Source: Temnopleurus reevesii
Lineage: Eukaryota > Echinodermata > Echinoidea > Temnopleuroida > Temnopleuridae
NCBI GenBank assembly: GCA_036244855.1
Contig: BQKZ01000243.1
Span: forward strand, 148,336 to 212,335
Direction of reading: 5' to 3'
Length of the DNA: 64,000 nt
The notes under the pieces: model-generated
The model's database searches: none
What the model saw: only the letters and a program-made list of their open reading frames with translations
Told to the model about the DNA's origin: nothing
Part shown: positions 23,264-37,537 of the stretch, one piece after another
How positions within the stretch are numbered: the stretch's first letter is position 1
Layout of the letters: each line of letters opens with the position of its first letter
Made by a program: the position numbers and the translations under genes

Positions 23264-26200
23264 GTAAGTCAATATGATATAGATAGTGCATGGGGTGTCA
23301 TACACTATACCACATTCTGATCTGTCATTGGACAAGGAGAGAGAAGTGCTTAGAAGAGAGAAAGAAAGACAAGCATTAGCACAATTAGAAAAAACTAGGG
23401 TAAGTTTATATATTAGTACATGGGCTATCATGCTCTATACTGGATTCTGACCTGTCGTTGGATGAGGAGAGAGAAGTGCTTAGAAGAGAGACCGAAAGAC
23501 AAGCATTGGCACAATTAGAACTAGAACTGCATTCGTTACTTGAAAACGAAATGCGACAAATGTCGTCTGAATGTGTTTCATTGGAAATGTAATTAAGGTT
23601 AATTGAAATTAATTTGATGATCACTGGACACAATCACGGTAATGCATAATTCACCAGAAATACATTTATACCATTTTCGTAATTCTATATTTTACTCCAA
23701 TCGAAAGAAATGAACGAAATAAGGTGTTTAAAACAAAATGGCCTCTAGAATATTATGCTTTAGTGATTTAAAATTCGACCATGAGGTGACCTTCATTTGA
23801 CTCCGAACGATGTGCCTGCTAAATGTTAAGGAAATTGAAGGTTATTTAGAAGACGAAACACGTACGGACTCCCGTTTTCCCACATTGGCTGCAACGCACA
23901 TGTGAACAATGAACGTAGAGTCTACAGGTGTGCACAAAGTGGCGGTTTACTTTGAATTTTCAATTGTAATTTTATAGGACGTGTTTGGTATCGTTGGAAA
24001 GAATAATTCACGAGGAATATATTGGTATCATTTTCGTAATTCTATTTTACTGCAATAAAGAGAAAATAGTTAAAAAAGATGTTAATACAAAATGGCGTCT
24101 AAATTGTTACGCTTGGGTGATTTAAAAAATCCGGCTTTGTGGGGACCTTTATTTGACCCCAAACGATGTGTCTGCCAAATTTCAAGCAAAATGAAGTTTA
24201 TTTAGGGGACCAAAAACGGTTTCAAGTTTTCCGACATTGACAATGCATGCAGCGCACGTGCGAACAATGAACGCAAAGTATATACAGGGGTGCACAAAGT
24301 GGCGGTTTACTTTAAATTTTCAAAAGTAACATATATCATATTTGGTATTGCATGAAAGGAAATTTCAAGGCGGTCATTTTAAGCTCACTCTCAATAAATA
24401 AAAATCATAGATAAGCATTTTAACCAAGATTACGTAACGCCTTGTAAAATGAGGTTTTAGGGTGATTATGTCATGATGACGTCATCAAATTTTCTGAGAT
24501 TTGGCACATAGTTATGAATTATATAGATGCATATACCTACTAAATTTGGGATCTGTAGCTTGATAACCCGCGATTTTACAGCGAGTTGAAGTTATTCCGG
24601 CAATTCCTTGAATATCATGAACTTGAGGGCAATTTTTCTCCAATTTGTTCAGTTGTGACGTCATAATTTTTTTAGATGGGTCAAAAGAGTATATTCTGAA
24701 ATGTCTAAAGTTTGAAAAGGGTGCGGATTTACGAAGGCATAACAGAGTTGTGGCCAATTGAAGAAAACCATTTTTGAAACTTTAGAGGGCGCTATCTATG
24801 TCAGACAGAATCATTGAGGCGTGAAAATCAGTGGTAATGTATGTATTGAAATTGTGAATATATGCTGAAAGTTTGAGTTGAAAATGATTTGATTTGAAAA
24901 AGTTATGGCAAGTTTTCATATTTAGGAATAACGTCTTTAAGAAATGTCATGATTTTTTATTTTAGGAAAAGCGGACTTGAATTTTGAGTATGAAGAAGGA
25001 ATATTTTCTATTAAATTGAAATTACAAAGTTTGAGACCACTTCTTGAATGGTCTTCAGGAATTTATTTGAAGTCTGTAGCATACTAGATAATGAAGTTAT
25101 GAAAGATATTAGGGGGACATGGAATCGGCCCTGAAAAGTACAAAATGGTGCCTGGAGGTTTACGCATGAATGATATCGGATAATGAAGGGTCAGGTGATC
25201 AAGATGAGATGTTACTTGAGATGTGTATGAAATTTGAAGTGAATTGAAGATTAGGAAGATACTTAATTAGGACCCACAAGAAACACGCGCAAAACAAATG
25301 CAATTTTGTGGAAGATCAAGAAGAAGAAGAAGAAGAAAAAGAATTGTGCAGAATGTGAACGAAAACAAGCAAATGTCGTGGGACGACATTTGAAAAAGCT
25401 AGGGTAAGTCAATATGATATAGATAGTGTATGGTCTAACATATACATATACATATATGGTCTAACTATACTGGATTCTGTTATGTCATTGGCGAGATGGA
25501 TTTTGTACGTGACAAATAACTGAAGAATCCCAAGTTCTGGTTTGGTTTACCAAGGCTGCAGGCCAGGGTGAATAAACCAACATGGCAGATAATTTAGTCA
25601 TTTGGATTTTACATAGTCCAGGGCCCTGTAACAACCGTAAGTGCATTGGAAACCAAAATTGATTGTATCTCTTTTTGCGTTACAGGCCCCTGTTGGTGAT
25701 GAATTTGTATTATAGTAAGATGGTTCTGAAATCTGAAAACTTTACAAAACATCACAGCACGTTACATTATGACTGTTAATTGATGAAAGCCTTGAATTTA
25801 TAAAATAAACATTGTATATTTTCTGGAACGTTTTAAATCTTTGGATTTGCCTCATTTCCACCAATATGGGCTCCTTTTAATATCCCTTTCCAGCAATGTG
25901 ATTATGAATCAACACATCATATATTTTTAAGAATAGTGATCGCTGTTTTGTATCATACTTATGAAGAAAGTGTTATCTAATCCATTTTGTTTGTTTATTT
26001 TCTTTTCAGACAAAGCCAGTTGCCTTTGCGGTACGAACAAATGTAAATTATGACGGTTCTGTAGATGACGACTCCCCTGTACAAGGATGCGCAATATCAT
26101 TTGAGTGTAAAGACTTCTTACATATAAAAGAGGTAAGTTATTGATTTTTAATAATAATAATAATGTTGGCTACTTGTATAGCGCACAGGTCCACCTTATC

Positions 26201-29200
26201 GGTGCTCATGGTGCTGAAAGCTTTACACTCACTATTACCCAGCTCTAGCTGGCAGCCATTACGGCGCTCCGCATTACAAGGAATTTCTTCCTGCCGTCCC
26301 CATTTACCTCACCTGGGTCGAGTGCAGCACAATATGGATGAATTTCTTGCTGAAGGAAATTGACGCCCTAGGTGGGACTCGAACCTACGACCTTCTAGTT
26401 GAAAGGCGAGAGTCCGATCCACTACACTACGGCGCCTCTATATCATAGAGATGCCAATGCAAAAGCATACTTTTTCATAGAACAAATTTGATATTATGGG
26501 AAACCAAAAGTAAAGACATTCATAATTAGGCGTTCAAATTTCCTTCTTTAGACGGGAGCATTTAATCGTAATGGTTCGTATTCTCATCTTTCAACCAGAG
26601 GATTGCAAATAAAATCAGATTCACTGAGTTGATGCTTGTGTTTTATGTTTGTGGTGTTTCAATGATGTAATGGGCAGGCTAAACAGAAAATAACTTTGTA
26701 CTTGAAATGAAGGAGTTTGAAGTGTACCAAATCTCACAAAAGCTGCTCCCATTTTACCTTAACAATGTGTTTTGATTTTAAGTATACCACCTCATGAAAT
26801 ATTACAACATTTCATTTTCAGAATGTACTCTTTGTAACCCCTTTGGACATATTTTCTCCAACAGAAATACAACAATGACTGGTGGATTGGTAAATTAGTG
26901 AAGGAAGGAGCTGATATAGGCTTCATCCCCAGCCCAGCTAAGCTAGAAAACATGAGATTACAAGCCTCGGGGACAAGAAATAGACTTGGAAAGTGAGTAG
27001 CGTGCATGATCAAAACAACGTCGCTTTTGTCTGGTATTATTTGATCTCATTAAAATAAGTTCCTTCTAAATTCGTTCAATTAGAAATAATTCTACAAGAT
27101 CATGAGGAGAAAGTCAATCCTAACTGTATAAAGAAGATCTATGGAGTGTTGCTCAAAAGTTGCAATTGATCGCAAGTTGCAGTTGATTGGAACGCGCCAA
27201 TCAACATCATTGTTTCATGCGCATCTTGTTGAATGCGCACATCGCGCGCGAATAGAAATGCGCGTTACAATTTCCGAAGTTGCAGTTGATTTACAGTTGA
27301 TTTTGAGCAACACTCCCTTAGTCTCATGGATTTATGCTGAAATCCATGAGATTGAAATGGTTGAATATTATTGGATTGGCTACTCATGATATTAAGTATC
27401 ATTTTCTAATTGAACAAATTTAAAGCTAGAAGTCTAGTATGTTCCGTACGGCATTTTTCAGTATTGCCACAAAAAAATTGGCTCATATAATGCAGCTGTA
27501 AAAGTCTTTACTAGTTGATAAAAGCTATTGGTTGTAAACAATATCAAGCTGTTCTTTCCTCTTTGAAAATCATGAATTTATGAGGATTATATGTTGTATG
27601 GAATGCAATCCTCCATTCTACTTTTGTTGATGGTCAGAATTTATCAGGAATCTGTAATGTGTACCCCACTGGCTCTGAACGATGTATGGGTGATGAATTT
27701 TGCTTGCAAAGTCTTGTTCCCCAATTAAAAGTCAAAATTAAATTTTGAAATACCCATCAGATAATTTGCAATTTCTTCCGGCTCAAAAGTAATTATGAAA
27801 TCCATCTTGGTGACCATTATCTTTCCTTCATTATGAGCAGAAAGGACAAAAGAATTGGAAAAAGTAAATTAATACATTCAATTCCTTACAACAGCGTTTT
27901 CAACACGAAATAAAGCAGCTTCCCTGCTTATTCGCTGAACAGGTGGCACACTTCTTTACAGAATAAGAGGGAGATTTCTTTTTGTGTGTTTTAGCTGTTA
28001 ATGCCTGACTGGAAGGTTTTACTTTGTCCAAACCATTTGTCCTTACTTGTATGCCTATAACATCCATCTGTAAACACAGGAAAATTTTATTCTCAAACCA
28101 ATGGATAGCCGTTTAACTCATGGTATGTTGTAGGTGAATTGTGGATGTGTCGTAGTATGAATTTATAAATCATTACTGACCTATATTGTGTACTCGGCTC
28201 TCAAAAGTGAGCTGTGAACAAATACATCGCACAAATCTTTATGCATCTATAACAGAATTGCAAAGCTACTCATTCATGAGCAGTAGATTATTTGCATTTT
28301 TTAATTTTGTCACATTAATAAAGTAAGATCAGTGTATCGAAGGAACCCAAGGGTTACGGGAAAATGACCATTATAGACAGGTAACCTCTTTATATGGGAG
28401 TAATGCTGGTTAACACTAAGACAGGTGGATGCTGAGGAAGTTTTGAATAATTTCCTTTTTTCCTTTCATCACTCCATGCGAGTTCAGAGACAGTACAGGG
28501 TACACATTAGTCTCTGTCTCACGCTTTTGAGTTTCGTTCTACTATACGCAGAACATACTTAGATATGGATATATCAACATATCTTGTTGTACATGCTCTG
28601 TCTTTTTCTGTCCATCTGTTTTTTCTGTTGTAATTCGTATTTGTTCCTTGTTCTTCTCACTTTTGTGCATTGTGGGATGTGTGTTTGTTTGTATATATAT
28701 ATATATATAGTTATGGTATCAATATCAAATCAGCTTTCATATGTTAAGAATAAATTCTGTTGTCAACTATGTGGTACACTTTATCCCTGGGTACCAGAAT
28801 TCATAGCATCCTTCTATTTGAATTGGATCAAAACCCTGCTTTTTTGTCAAGAATAGTTTTGGTTACTCATCTCGAAAGAAGTTAATTTTATCACATATAA
28901 ATAACTTAAATCCATTTTGATTCATCAAAATTTCCTTGCTCTAAACCACCCCAAAATATTCACATTGTTCCACAACAATCTTTTTATTGTAATGAAAAGA
29001 AAAATCACCAAAACATCACTCCTTTCATGGCACAATGGGAACCAAAACTTCTTCAAATGTAATATTGACCTAGATCACCCAAGTGTCTTGTACATCAATT
29101 GGTTTGTCAGATATGTCATTCTGTATGTTACACTGGTGACATAGAGGTGAATATATGTATAAAACACTGTAGTTAACTCTATACTTGCTTCTGTCGACTC

Positions 29201-32200
29201 CAGTCAGAAATGCTGACTCACTTCTGTCGACTCTGGTCGACAAGTTGAGCACACAATACCCCACACTTTCAAGAAAACCTAGCAGTCCTGGGTTACATAA
29301 TGCAGCAGTTTAAGAGTTAAACAGCAATGACATCTGATCATGTTACTTAGGGCTTTATTGGGAGATCACCAAGGTGAGGGGAAAAATGAAAGAGAAAAAG
29401 ATTGGAGGGGAAGCTAAAGAGCGAAAAGAGAAGAAACAGGAACTCATCCATGTATGTTTCTCCATGGTGCTGGGGTTGGAACCTAGAAATGTAACTAATT
29501 TCATAGCTTTCATCATAACCAAACTCTAATCTCTGTTTATTTTTACCACAAGGGATTATTTGCAATCAGATTACATGAGGAGGTAGGGAAATTTTTCTTT
29601 GGCAATGTTGTTCAAAATTAGTTGAATAGTGTAAACTTGACAAGGAAAGAGAAATGCGAACGTTTGTCTTAAAATAACCCATGCAGCAGTTTGGTGGTTG
29701 AATATTTCGAAAAAAGAATGATGGTAAATTGGTGGAAAGTGTTATGTTCCTTGTCCGATTCTTCTGCATTTCAGTTCATGACTTTGGTTTGCTTTAACTC
29801 CCAAGATATCAAATGAATCCCTTTACCTAATATCCTTCAGTGAAACAGGAAATGTTGGGTTTGAATCAATTCCCTATCGCCCGTTGTTTTTCCGTCTCTC
29901 CTCCGTCTCGTTTATTGTTCACCCCAAAATCGCCCACAAGGGAGATTTAAAACGTTATAGACCTAAGAAAAACCAGTTCCTAAATGTATTATTCTTTATT
30001 TCTTTGTTAAGGAAAACCTGCATGAAATTTATTTCACTGTCTCTATTTTTTTTGCATTTGGCATGATGCAAATTGGTTATTTGGAAGCTATTGATATTTT
30101 GTTATTCTGCATTTATGTCATCTGAAACATTGGATTTCAGGAAAAAATTTTTCTAAAGATGAGTGAAGATGAAGTCTATAAAGCATTTTTCCTAATAAAA
30201 TAATGTTTTCAGAATAGTTTTGGTTTCGGGCTTTGAAAGGACTTTCAAAGTATATATTCAACAATGAATGTATCATTAAAATTAGTCTATTTCTATTATG
30301 TCACTTTAGAGTTTGAAAAAAATGTTAAAGATTATCTAGCGAGACCGAATAAAAAACACCACAAAGTAAGCCCTGTGTATCAAACCTTAAAGCGGAATTA
30401 TATACGCAGAACGCTCCATCTCGGTTATAGAAAAACATCACTTTAATAGTTGACCATCATGAATAGGTTTCATATCGCTGAAGAATTCCCATAGCGGTCT
30501 TTGACTCGATGCTTGATGAGAGCTAAATAAAGATCCAATATCCATTATGCCTCCTGCACTGCGATCGCATTGAGATGATTTCAATTCATGTTGTGAACCA
30601 TATCACTGAGCACGGATAGATGCTCCACGACAATATTGCATTATGTAAAATGAATCTGTCCGTATTGCACTCTAAACAAGCGTGCATGAGCACTTGTTGT
30701 AGACAGATGGCCCCAACCTAAGCCCCATGGGAATTGCTTGGTCTTAAGAGAGGTTATCCTCTATGTCCGTTTTCTGAAGAATGCTTTTAGCTCTAGTGGA
30801 AATATAAATATTATATAGGATTTTTATTCTCAATTTAATTTATGTGATATACTTATTGTTGGTCTGTGAAATAATTCAAGGGATGCTGCTGTAAGCATCT
30901 TCGATATTGAAATTTAAATTTTTATATATATCTAGTAAATTATTCTACGGTACTGCTCAAAGTGCAAGAGAGGAAAAGGTTAAAGCCCCATCGTGGTGTT
31001 GGTATAGCTAAGGAAGATATATATTTGAACAATCATACACATGTAGTTCTCAAATTTTACAAAGATGTAATATAGAAATATGAACTTAAAAGTATACTTT
31101 TCATTATATTGTGATCTTCTCTCTAAAAATGTATGTGTGGTGTTATGATTTTGTTGATTTTGCCATTACCTTTTGTTTTGATTTGTTGATAATTTTGCAA
31201 ATTGATTTTTGTTTATCATCAGATGTTGATGATAACTAACAATTTTCTATGATCCTTTCTTTTCCCCCACCCTTTTTGTTCTTTTGTTTTCACCACACAC
31301 CCACTGCTAAACCCCCTTTACTGAATTGGCATGTTTGATATGAAATTTGAATGATGTTTTTCTGCATTGATGATTGGATTATTCTATTTTCATTTTGCCT
31401 AATTTTGCTATGATTTTGCGTTCTTGATTTTCACTTGATACATGTGGGAATGATCTTGCTTGTTTTTTGTAATGTATTCATGGCTTGTGTGCATGGCACA
31501 TTTCCTTTTCAATTATCTCGTTCATATTTGTATGAAATCTTAAATGATTGATGATTTTGATTTTCTTTTCATCATGAAAATATTTTTAATACATATCATT
31601 GTTAATGTTTGCACTATGATAACAATTGTCTATCTTCGATATCACAATATGTTTCCATTTTAATCGATCGATCTCTATAATTGTCACATTATGGGCTGCC
31701 TTGTTCTGGACCAAATTCCCCTAAATGCTACTTTCCTTTGGAATTCCTTGGTTAACCCTGTATACCAATTTTATCCTCTTGAAACAATACATTTCCTTTC
31801 ACCATACACCTACACAAAATCATTATTTTCCCATTGCCTCCTTTTGGGCATTACATTCAAACCAACCAAATGTACCCCGTTTTAACTAAAAATCATAATA
31901 CCGACACATAACCATTTTTCTAACCTTTCAACTATCTTACAAATAAAAAAAAATACACTTTTCCCTATTATCTGAGCTGGAATTTAACTTTGATTTAATT
32001 TTCCCCTTTTACCTTTGAAATTTTAATCCATACAAATATTCAAACTTTGTGATCTGTTTTCCTATCTTTGATATACTGTTCCAATGTGACTAACAAAATA
32101 CATGTACTATCCCTTGTGTTTATTGATAAATAATATTGCTGTGATTCCTAACCCCCTTGTGTAATAATATTGCACACACTGATTGCTGTGGCTTAATCTG

Positions 32201-35200
32201 TGTATTCAACGGAACCCTCTAATGCTTTACTAGTTGAACCCTCCCTCCCCCAATTCACATATATATATATATATCAATTCAATCCCTTTCCATCTGCTCT
32301 CATTATACCCACATTTGCCCTGGTAAAAAAAAATCAACAACCCTATCTCTCATACCCATTATTTCTGCCTATCTCTGCCTATCTCTCCCCTCTCACATTA
32401 TTTCTACCCATACCCTACCCCCTCTCCCCTCCCCATTCCTGTCTCTCCCTTCCCCTTCTCCTGCCTCTTCCCTCCCCACCCCTGCCTCTTTCCTCCCCCT
32501 CCCCTGCCTCTCCCCTGCTTTTCCCCTCTCATGCCTCTCTCCATCCACCTGTCCTGCCTCTCCTCTCCCCTGTCCTGCCTACCCCTCTGTCCTGCCTCCC
32601 CCTGTCCTGCCTCCCCCTGTCCTGCCTTCCCCTCCCCCTCTCTTGTCTCCCCTCTCATGCCTCTCCCCATCCTCCTGTCCTACCTCTCCTCTCATCTGTC
32701 CTGCCTACCTGTCTCTCCTGTCTCTCAAATCTCTTTTCCCTCCTCTGCACCCTCTCTACCCCTCTCTACCTGCTCTCCCTCTGCTCTCCCTCTGCTCTCC
32801 CCCTCTCCCCACAACCCCATACTCCCCATACCCCCCCCTCTCTCTCTCTCTCTCTCTGCCTCTTTCACCCTCTCCCATTCTTCCTCTTCCTTCTCTGAAA
32901 ACGGGATCTTTATTTGACTCCATTTCATTGACCCGCAATATAATCTTAACACTATCCTATTTCATGGTCTCAATGTGATATCCTAACTATATGGTGTTAC
33001 CTTTATCTAACCCATATTGATTGGTGTATTGGTTTCCTGCTGGTACCCTGTTTTTCTTTTGACCTCCCGATATATTTCATTTTTACTGAACCTCAACCAA
33101 TTTTTGTCACAAATTAAAAATCATCTATCATATACTCTTCCTCATTCTGCCTTCACTTACATCATATTCTTGCAATGGACCTTCCTCAAATTAACTTCAT
33201 ATGCATCACATTGACTTAACATTATATATTCATTTTTACAAAATGACACTGCCCGATCACAAACATTTCATATCAAATCCCCGTTTCCATCACATGGGTG
33301 CCTTGTATACCCCTTTCACACTCGTCGTTGCCCCTTAGCAGCAGTGCAACCATGACCATCCCCTCCTCCCCCAGTAGCAAGGGAAGCCTGTCCAGCTTCC
33401 CGGGCCTCACGTTCCTCCAGAACAAGGCTGCCACACTCCCCCTTAACGCTAGCAAGACCAACCATCATTTGGCTTCCCCCCGTCACAGCAGGTCCACGAG
33501 CGGTCTCAGTTCCAGCTCCAACCTCGGCGACTTCCCGACGGCCCTACCCAACTCAAAGTCATCCAATTCAAGAGGCTCCACACCGCCAACTCCAGGTGAG
33601 ATACCAATTTTTTTATACCCATCTGCTGACACCCCAACCTAGGGCCTGTTGCATAAAACTTTTGACCAGGGAAAACTATGGTTGTTTTTGCCAGAGTTTT
33701 CTACCCTGTATTAAAGTCAATGGCAGAATTCAGACTAACCAGAGTTTTTTTTTAGTTTTACCATAATTTTTTCAGGTGAAAAGTTTCATGCAACAAGCCC
33801 CATGTGGAATATACACAAGAAGAAATAAGTCAGGGATCCCTCCCAAATGTGTATATGGAGTTGAGTACGAGGTCCTTTATCTTCTAGAAATGCCACAAAT
33901 TCAACTGTCTTGCATAATGCCAAATACACTGTAAACATTTCCACACTTAATAATAATAATAATACATAACATTTATTAGGCGCTTAATACGGATGTTTCT
34001 AAGCGCACAGTATTCTGATTACGGAAAGATTATTAACCGGTAAATTAAGTGAAGAAAAAGAGGAGCGATTTAATTTGTTACTTGTTGATCTCACTCTAAA
34101 TCCTATCCTGAAAAAGTGAGCCCATAATGAACTGGAGTAATTAAAAAGGTGGTGAGTTCCTAACTTGTTTTGAGTAGTGTATATTAGATGAAAATTTTGG
34201 ATATGAAAAGCCCAACAGCTGAATGAATTCTAATCTCAATGGAGAAAGGATGAGAACAGACAAAAACATCTTCTCCAAGTCATTTACTTGTCAGGTTCAC
34301 TATGAATTTAATTGAGTTCAACGAATCAATATTTCAAAAGAATGGTAGCTCTGCATTTCTTAAGTTGTAAGAAGTTAACTAATTAAAAAACGGTGACACG
34401 GAATGTTGGCTTTCTGGGATTTTGTCATGCAAAAAAATGCATGTAACTTGTCAGATAATAGATTACGATTGTTGATTACTGAGATTAATTTGAATTTTCA
34501 TACTTACATATGTTTGTGAAAATTACATCCCACCGCTGCCACCAAAATCTGTTGAATTCAACAATAGTGGTTCCCAGCATACCTACAATCAAAATATGAT
34601 ATCCTTGCCATTTCTTTCTTCCTATGCTAGCAAGGGGTACTAAATTGAATACATTTCATTGAACCTTTCAAAACACAATACCATTTTGTATTGCACCAAT
34701 ATCTTGAAAATCATATTCTTTAACTAGACAGTATGAACATTAAAAGCATTGTAAATTTCTTTTTGTCAATGCCAGGGTATGAGAAAGGGTGTCCTACGAG
34801 ACAGGTGGTCACACACTGCTTTTGTTGGCTTCCTGTTAATTATGTATGTCCAAAGATAAATGCCTTAGTTTATGAATCCCCTTGACATAGACCTTGCTTG
34901 TTTTTGCAAGCAATAAGTTTAGTTCAGTCACTTGTGCAGCTGGACTTACTTGGCATGATCTAGAATAAGGGAAATACCTGTTGATCATGAACTGACTTGA
35001 TGACATGGATAGATTAGATTTAAAAAAAATCCTCATCCCGTATCGGAACAAGATGTTCCGTGTGCAAAACAATGTAAATAAAAAGTCAATATTTAAATTA
35101 GTTAATGTTTTGGAATACATACAAAATATTTTGTACTTCCTAAAATCGAAAGTTCTGTGATTAAGCGAAATAGGCATGCTTTGAATCTCCAAAAATGGTT

Positions 35201-37351
35201 TTGATAATGGTAAAAAATCTGATAAAGTTTCCCCTGAAATTGGTACAAGCAGATCATATCAATAGCATATACCACTCGACATAAATATATTACACTACAA
35301 ATTTAAGATCATATGCAACAAGTGTCATATGTGGCAATAGGATTCAGTCTCTCAGCATGCTGAAATAAGTCACAAATTTCAACACCATTTTACTAAAATA
35401 TCACAGGCATATATAATTTTGCTTGAACAAATTAAAAAAGGAAGAATTCCATTCATCTGCAGTCGACACCTAAACACCATACCATTTCTTCTGAAGCAGC
35501 TGAAAGCGGCTAGATTTATTGAATAATTTATCAGGAAAAGAGACTTTGCTCTTGTAGTATGTTTTCATGCAGAGTGAAAATAAAATTACAGCTATTACCA
35601 TTAAGCACGCAGACTGTATAAAAGGTCAATTTTCTTTAGGTATTTCCCCTTCGAACTACCATAGGCTATCTTCTTTCTTATTACTAATACCCAGGCACTG
35701 GCTTTCAATAAATCTCACTATTTACCGACACTCCCTTCTTGGTAATGGAAGAAAAATACCTGAGGTCTTTTGTTTTGACACTGTATTGTTAAAATTCAAA
35801 ATGTTTCTAATTAAAAACATTAATCTCCAAAATTTAGGCAGCAAGAATAATTCGTATCCAAATGAAAATACATGTATTTTTATCTATTTCAGTGGCACAA
35901 AACCTAATCTCGTCATTACTTATCTTTCTTTACTCTTTAAAAGACCACATTTCAAAACGCAGTAAAGTTGTGAAATCAAGAAAAATGAAATGTCCGAGAA
36001 TATATCATAGCAAAAATGTTCTGTACAAGATTGGTGCTACATATGCATTACATACCATGGAATTTGAGTAAAGGTCAGGGAAGATGGATTCAAGGTTTTA
36101 AAGACGAAAATATTTGCCTAATCTGCTCTCGTTTTCATGTAACCTTTACCAATTTGACAGTAGCCGTAATTAGGCCAATACCAGTTTAATGCAACGGTGT
36201 ATGTTTCTCGTCTACTACCTGATCCATATGGGGCTTCTTTATATCTCTGAAATGCTTCGAAACATTTTTTTTCTGCTGTGACATTTGTGAAATGTCACCT
36301 GTAAGAGTAACTGGAAAGCAAGCGATAAGCGCTATACCCTTGGGTATAGCTTTAATAGAAGGACAAGGGTACGCTTTGGAAGACAATGTAGAGTTGTATT
36401 CCTGGGTGTTCTTTCAGTGTTTTCTTTCTGAATCTTTAACACGTCTACCAGTTATTACTATATAGTATATATCTTCTTCACTTTTATTTCTCACTTCCTC
36501 TCTTTTTTTGCTTATTTATTTTCTACTTATCCTTATTCTCCAGGAACCATGTAATCAATGAATAATATGACAAAAATACATTTTCTCAATAAAAATGCAG
36601 TTAAACATAATTAAAAACAAGAGGGTTTTTATTGAGTGTTATACTCAAAAGATTCCCAATCTTTAATTACAAGAACAGGTATTAGTCGTTCTGAAAGTTT
36701 AGGTATCTTGGTGAAATATCGCTCTTGTTTTTTCCTTTTCATTTATGAAATATGAAACACTGAGCCTCTGCATGTATATATTTTGTTCTTCATTGTTGCA
36801 TTCTATCAACTATTGTGGATGAAGATATATGAACTTTCCGTACTTGCCCTACAAATGTTTGAGCAGAGAAATTGGAGTAGATATACGCAGATAAGTGTTT
36901 GGTTGTCAATATATAGGTCAGACATGGAATATTCACTCTCTGTATTAAAGACAATTGCATTGCAAGGATGTTGTGAAGTCTCATCCTTTTGAAAATGTGA
37001 AATATTATCCGAAACGTCATTTTGAAAGGTTCCATGGCTTATCTTTGCCTTGAAATTCCTATTTTTTGTTTGAAAAATTGTTATGAAAAGAAAAGTTGTT
37101 AAACCTTTTCTAACTGACAATTCCTATGTTTTTAATACAAAAACAAAAGCATTTTAAGCCTCTGAGGTTTTAGGATGTTTATTTTATAAATTGAGTTACA
37201 CGATTCGTTTCTATTTTCCTCCGCTATTCTTTGTTGTGTGCGCCTTTAGAACTTGGTCCACGTGGATTAAAGTTGTGTGTATGTTATCATCATTATTGTT
37301 AACACCATCATCGTCACTATCACCATCATCATCACATCATCATCATCATCA

Positions 37352-37389
<38 letters not shown>

Positions 37390-37496
37390 CCACCCTCCTA
37401 ATCATTATCATCATCATCATCATCATCATCACCACCACCACTATCCCAATCATCATCTCCATTGTCATCATCATCATCAAAATTATCATCATCATT

Positions 37497-37537
<41 letters not shown>

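Noticed and set aside
32200..32978. Leu/Pro/Ser-rich frames of up to 232 codons, and Glu/Gly/Arg-rich frames opposite
   Set aside because: By-products of the C/T-rich tract; translation is low complexity with no domain.
35567..35965. 132-codon frame in intron D-E
   Set aside because: No known domain, AT-rich codon pattern, no splice sites giving a consistent exon.
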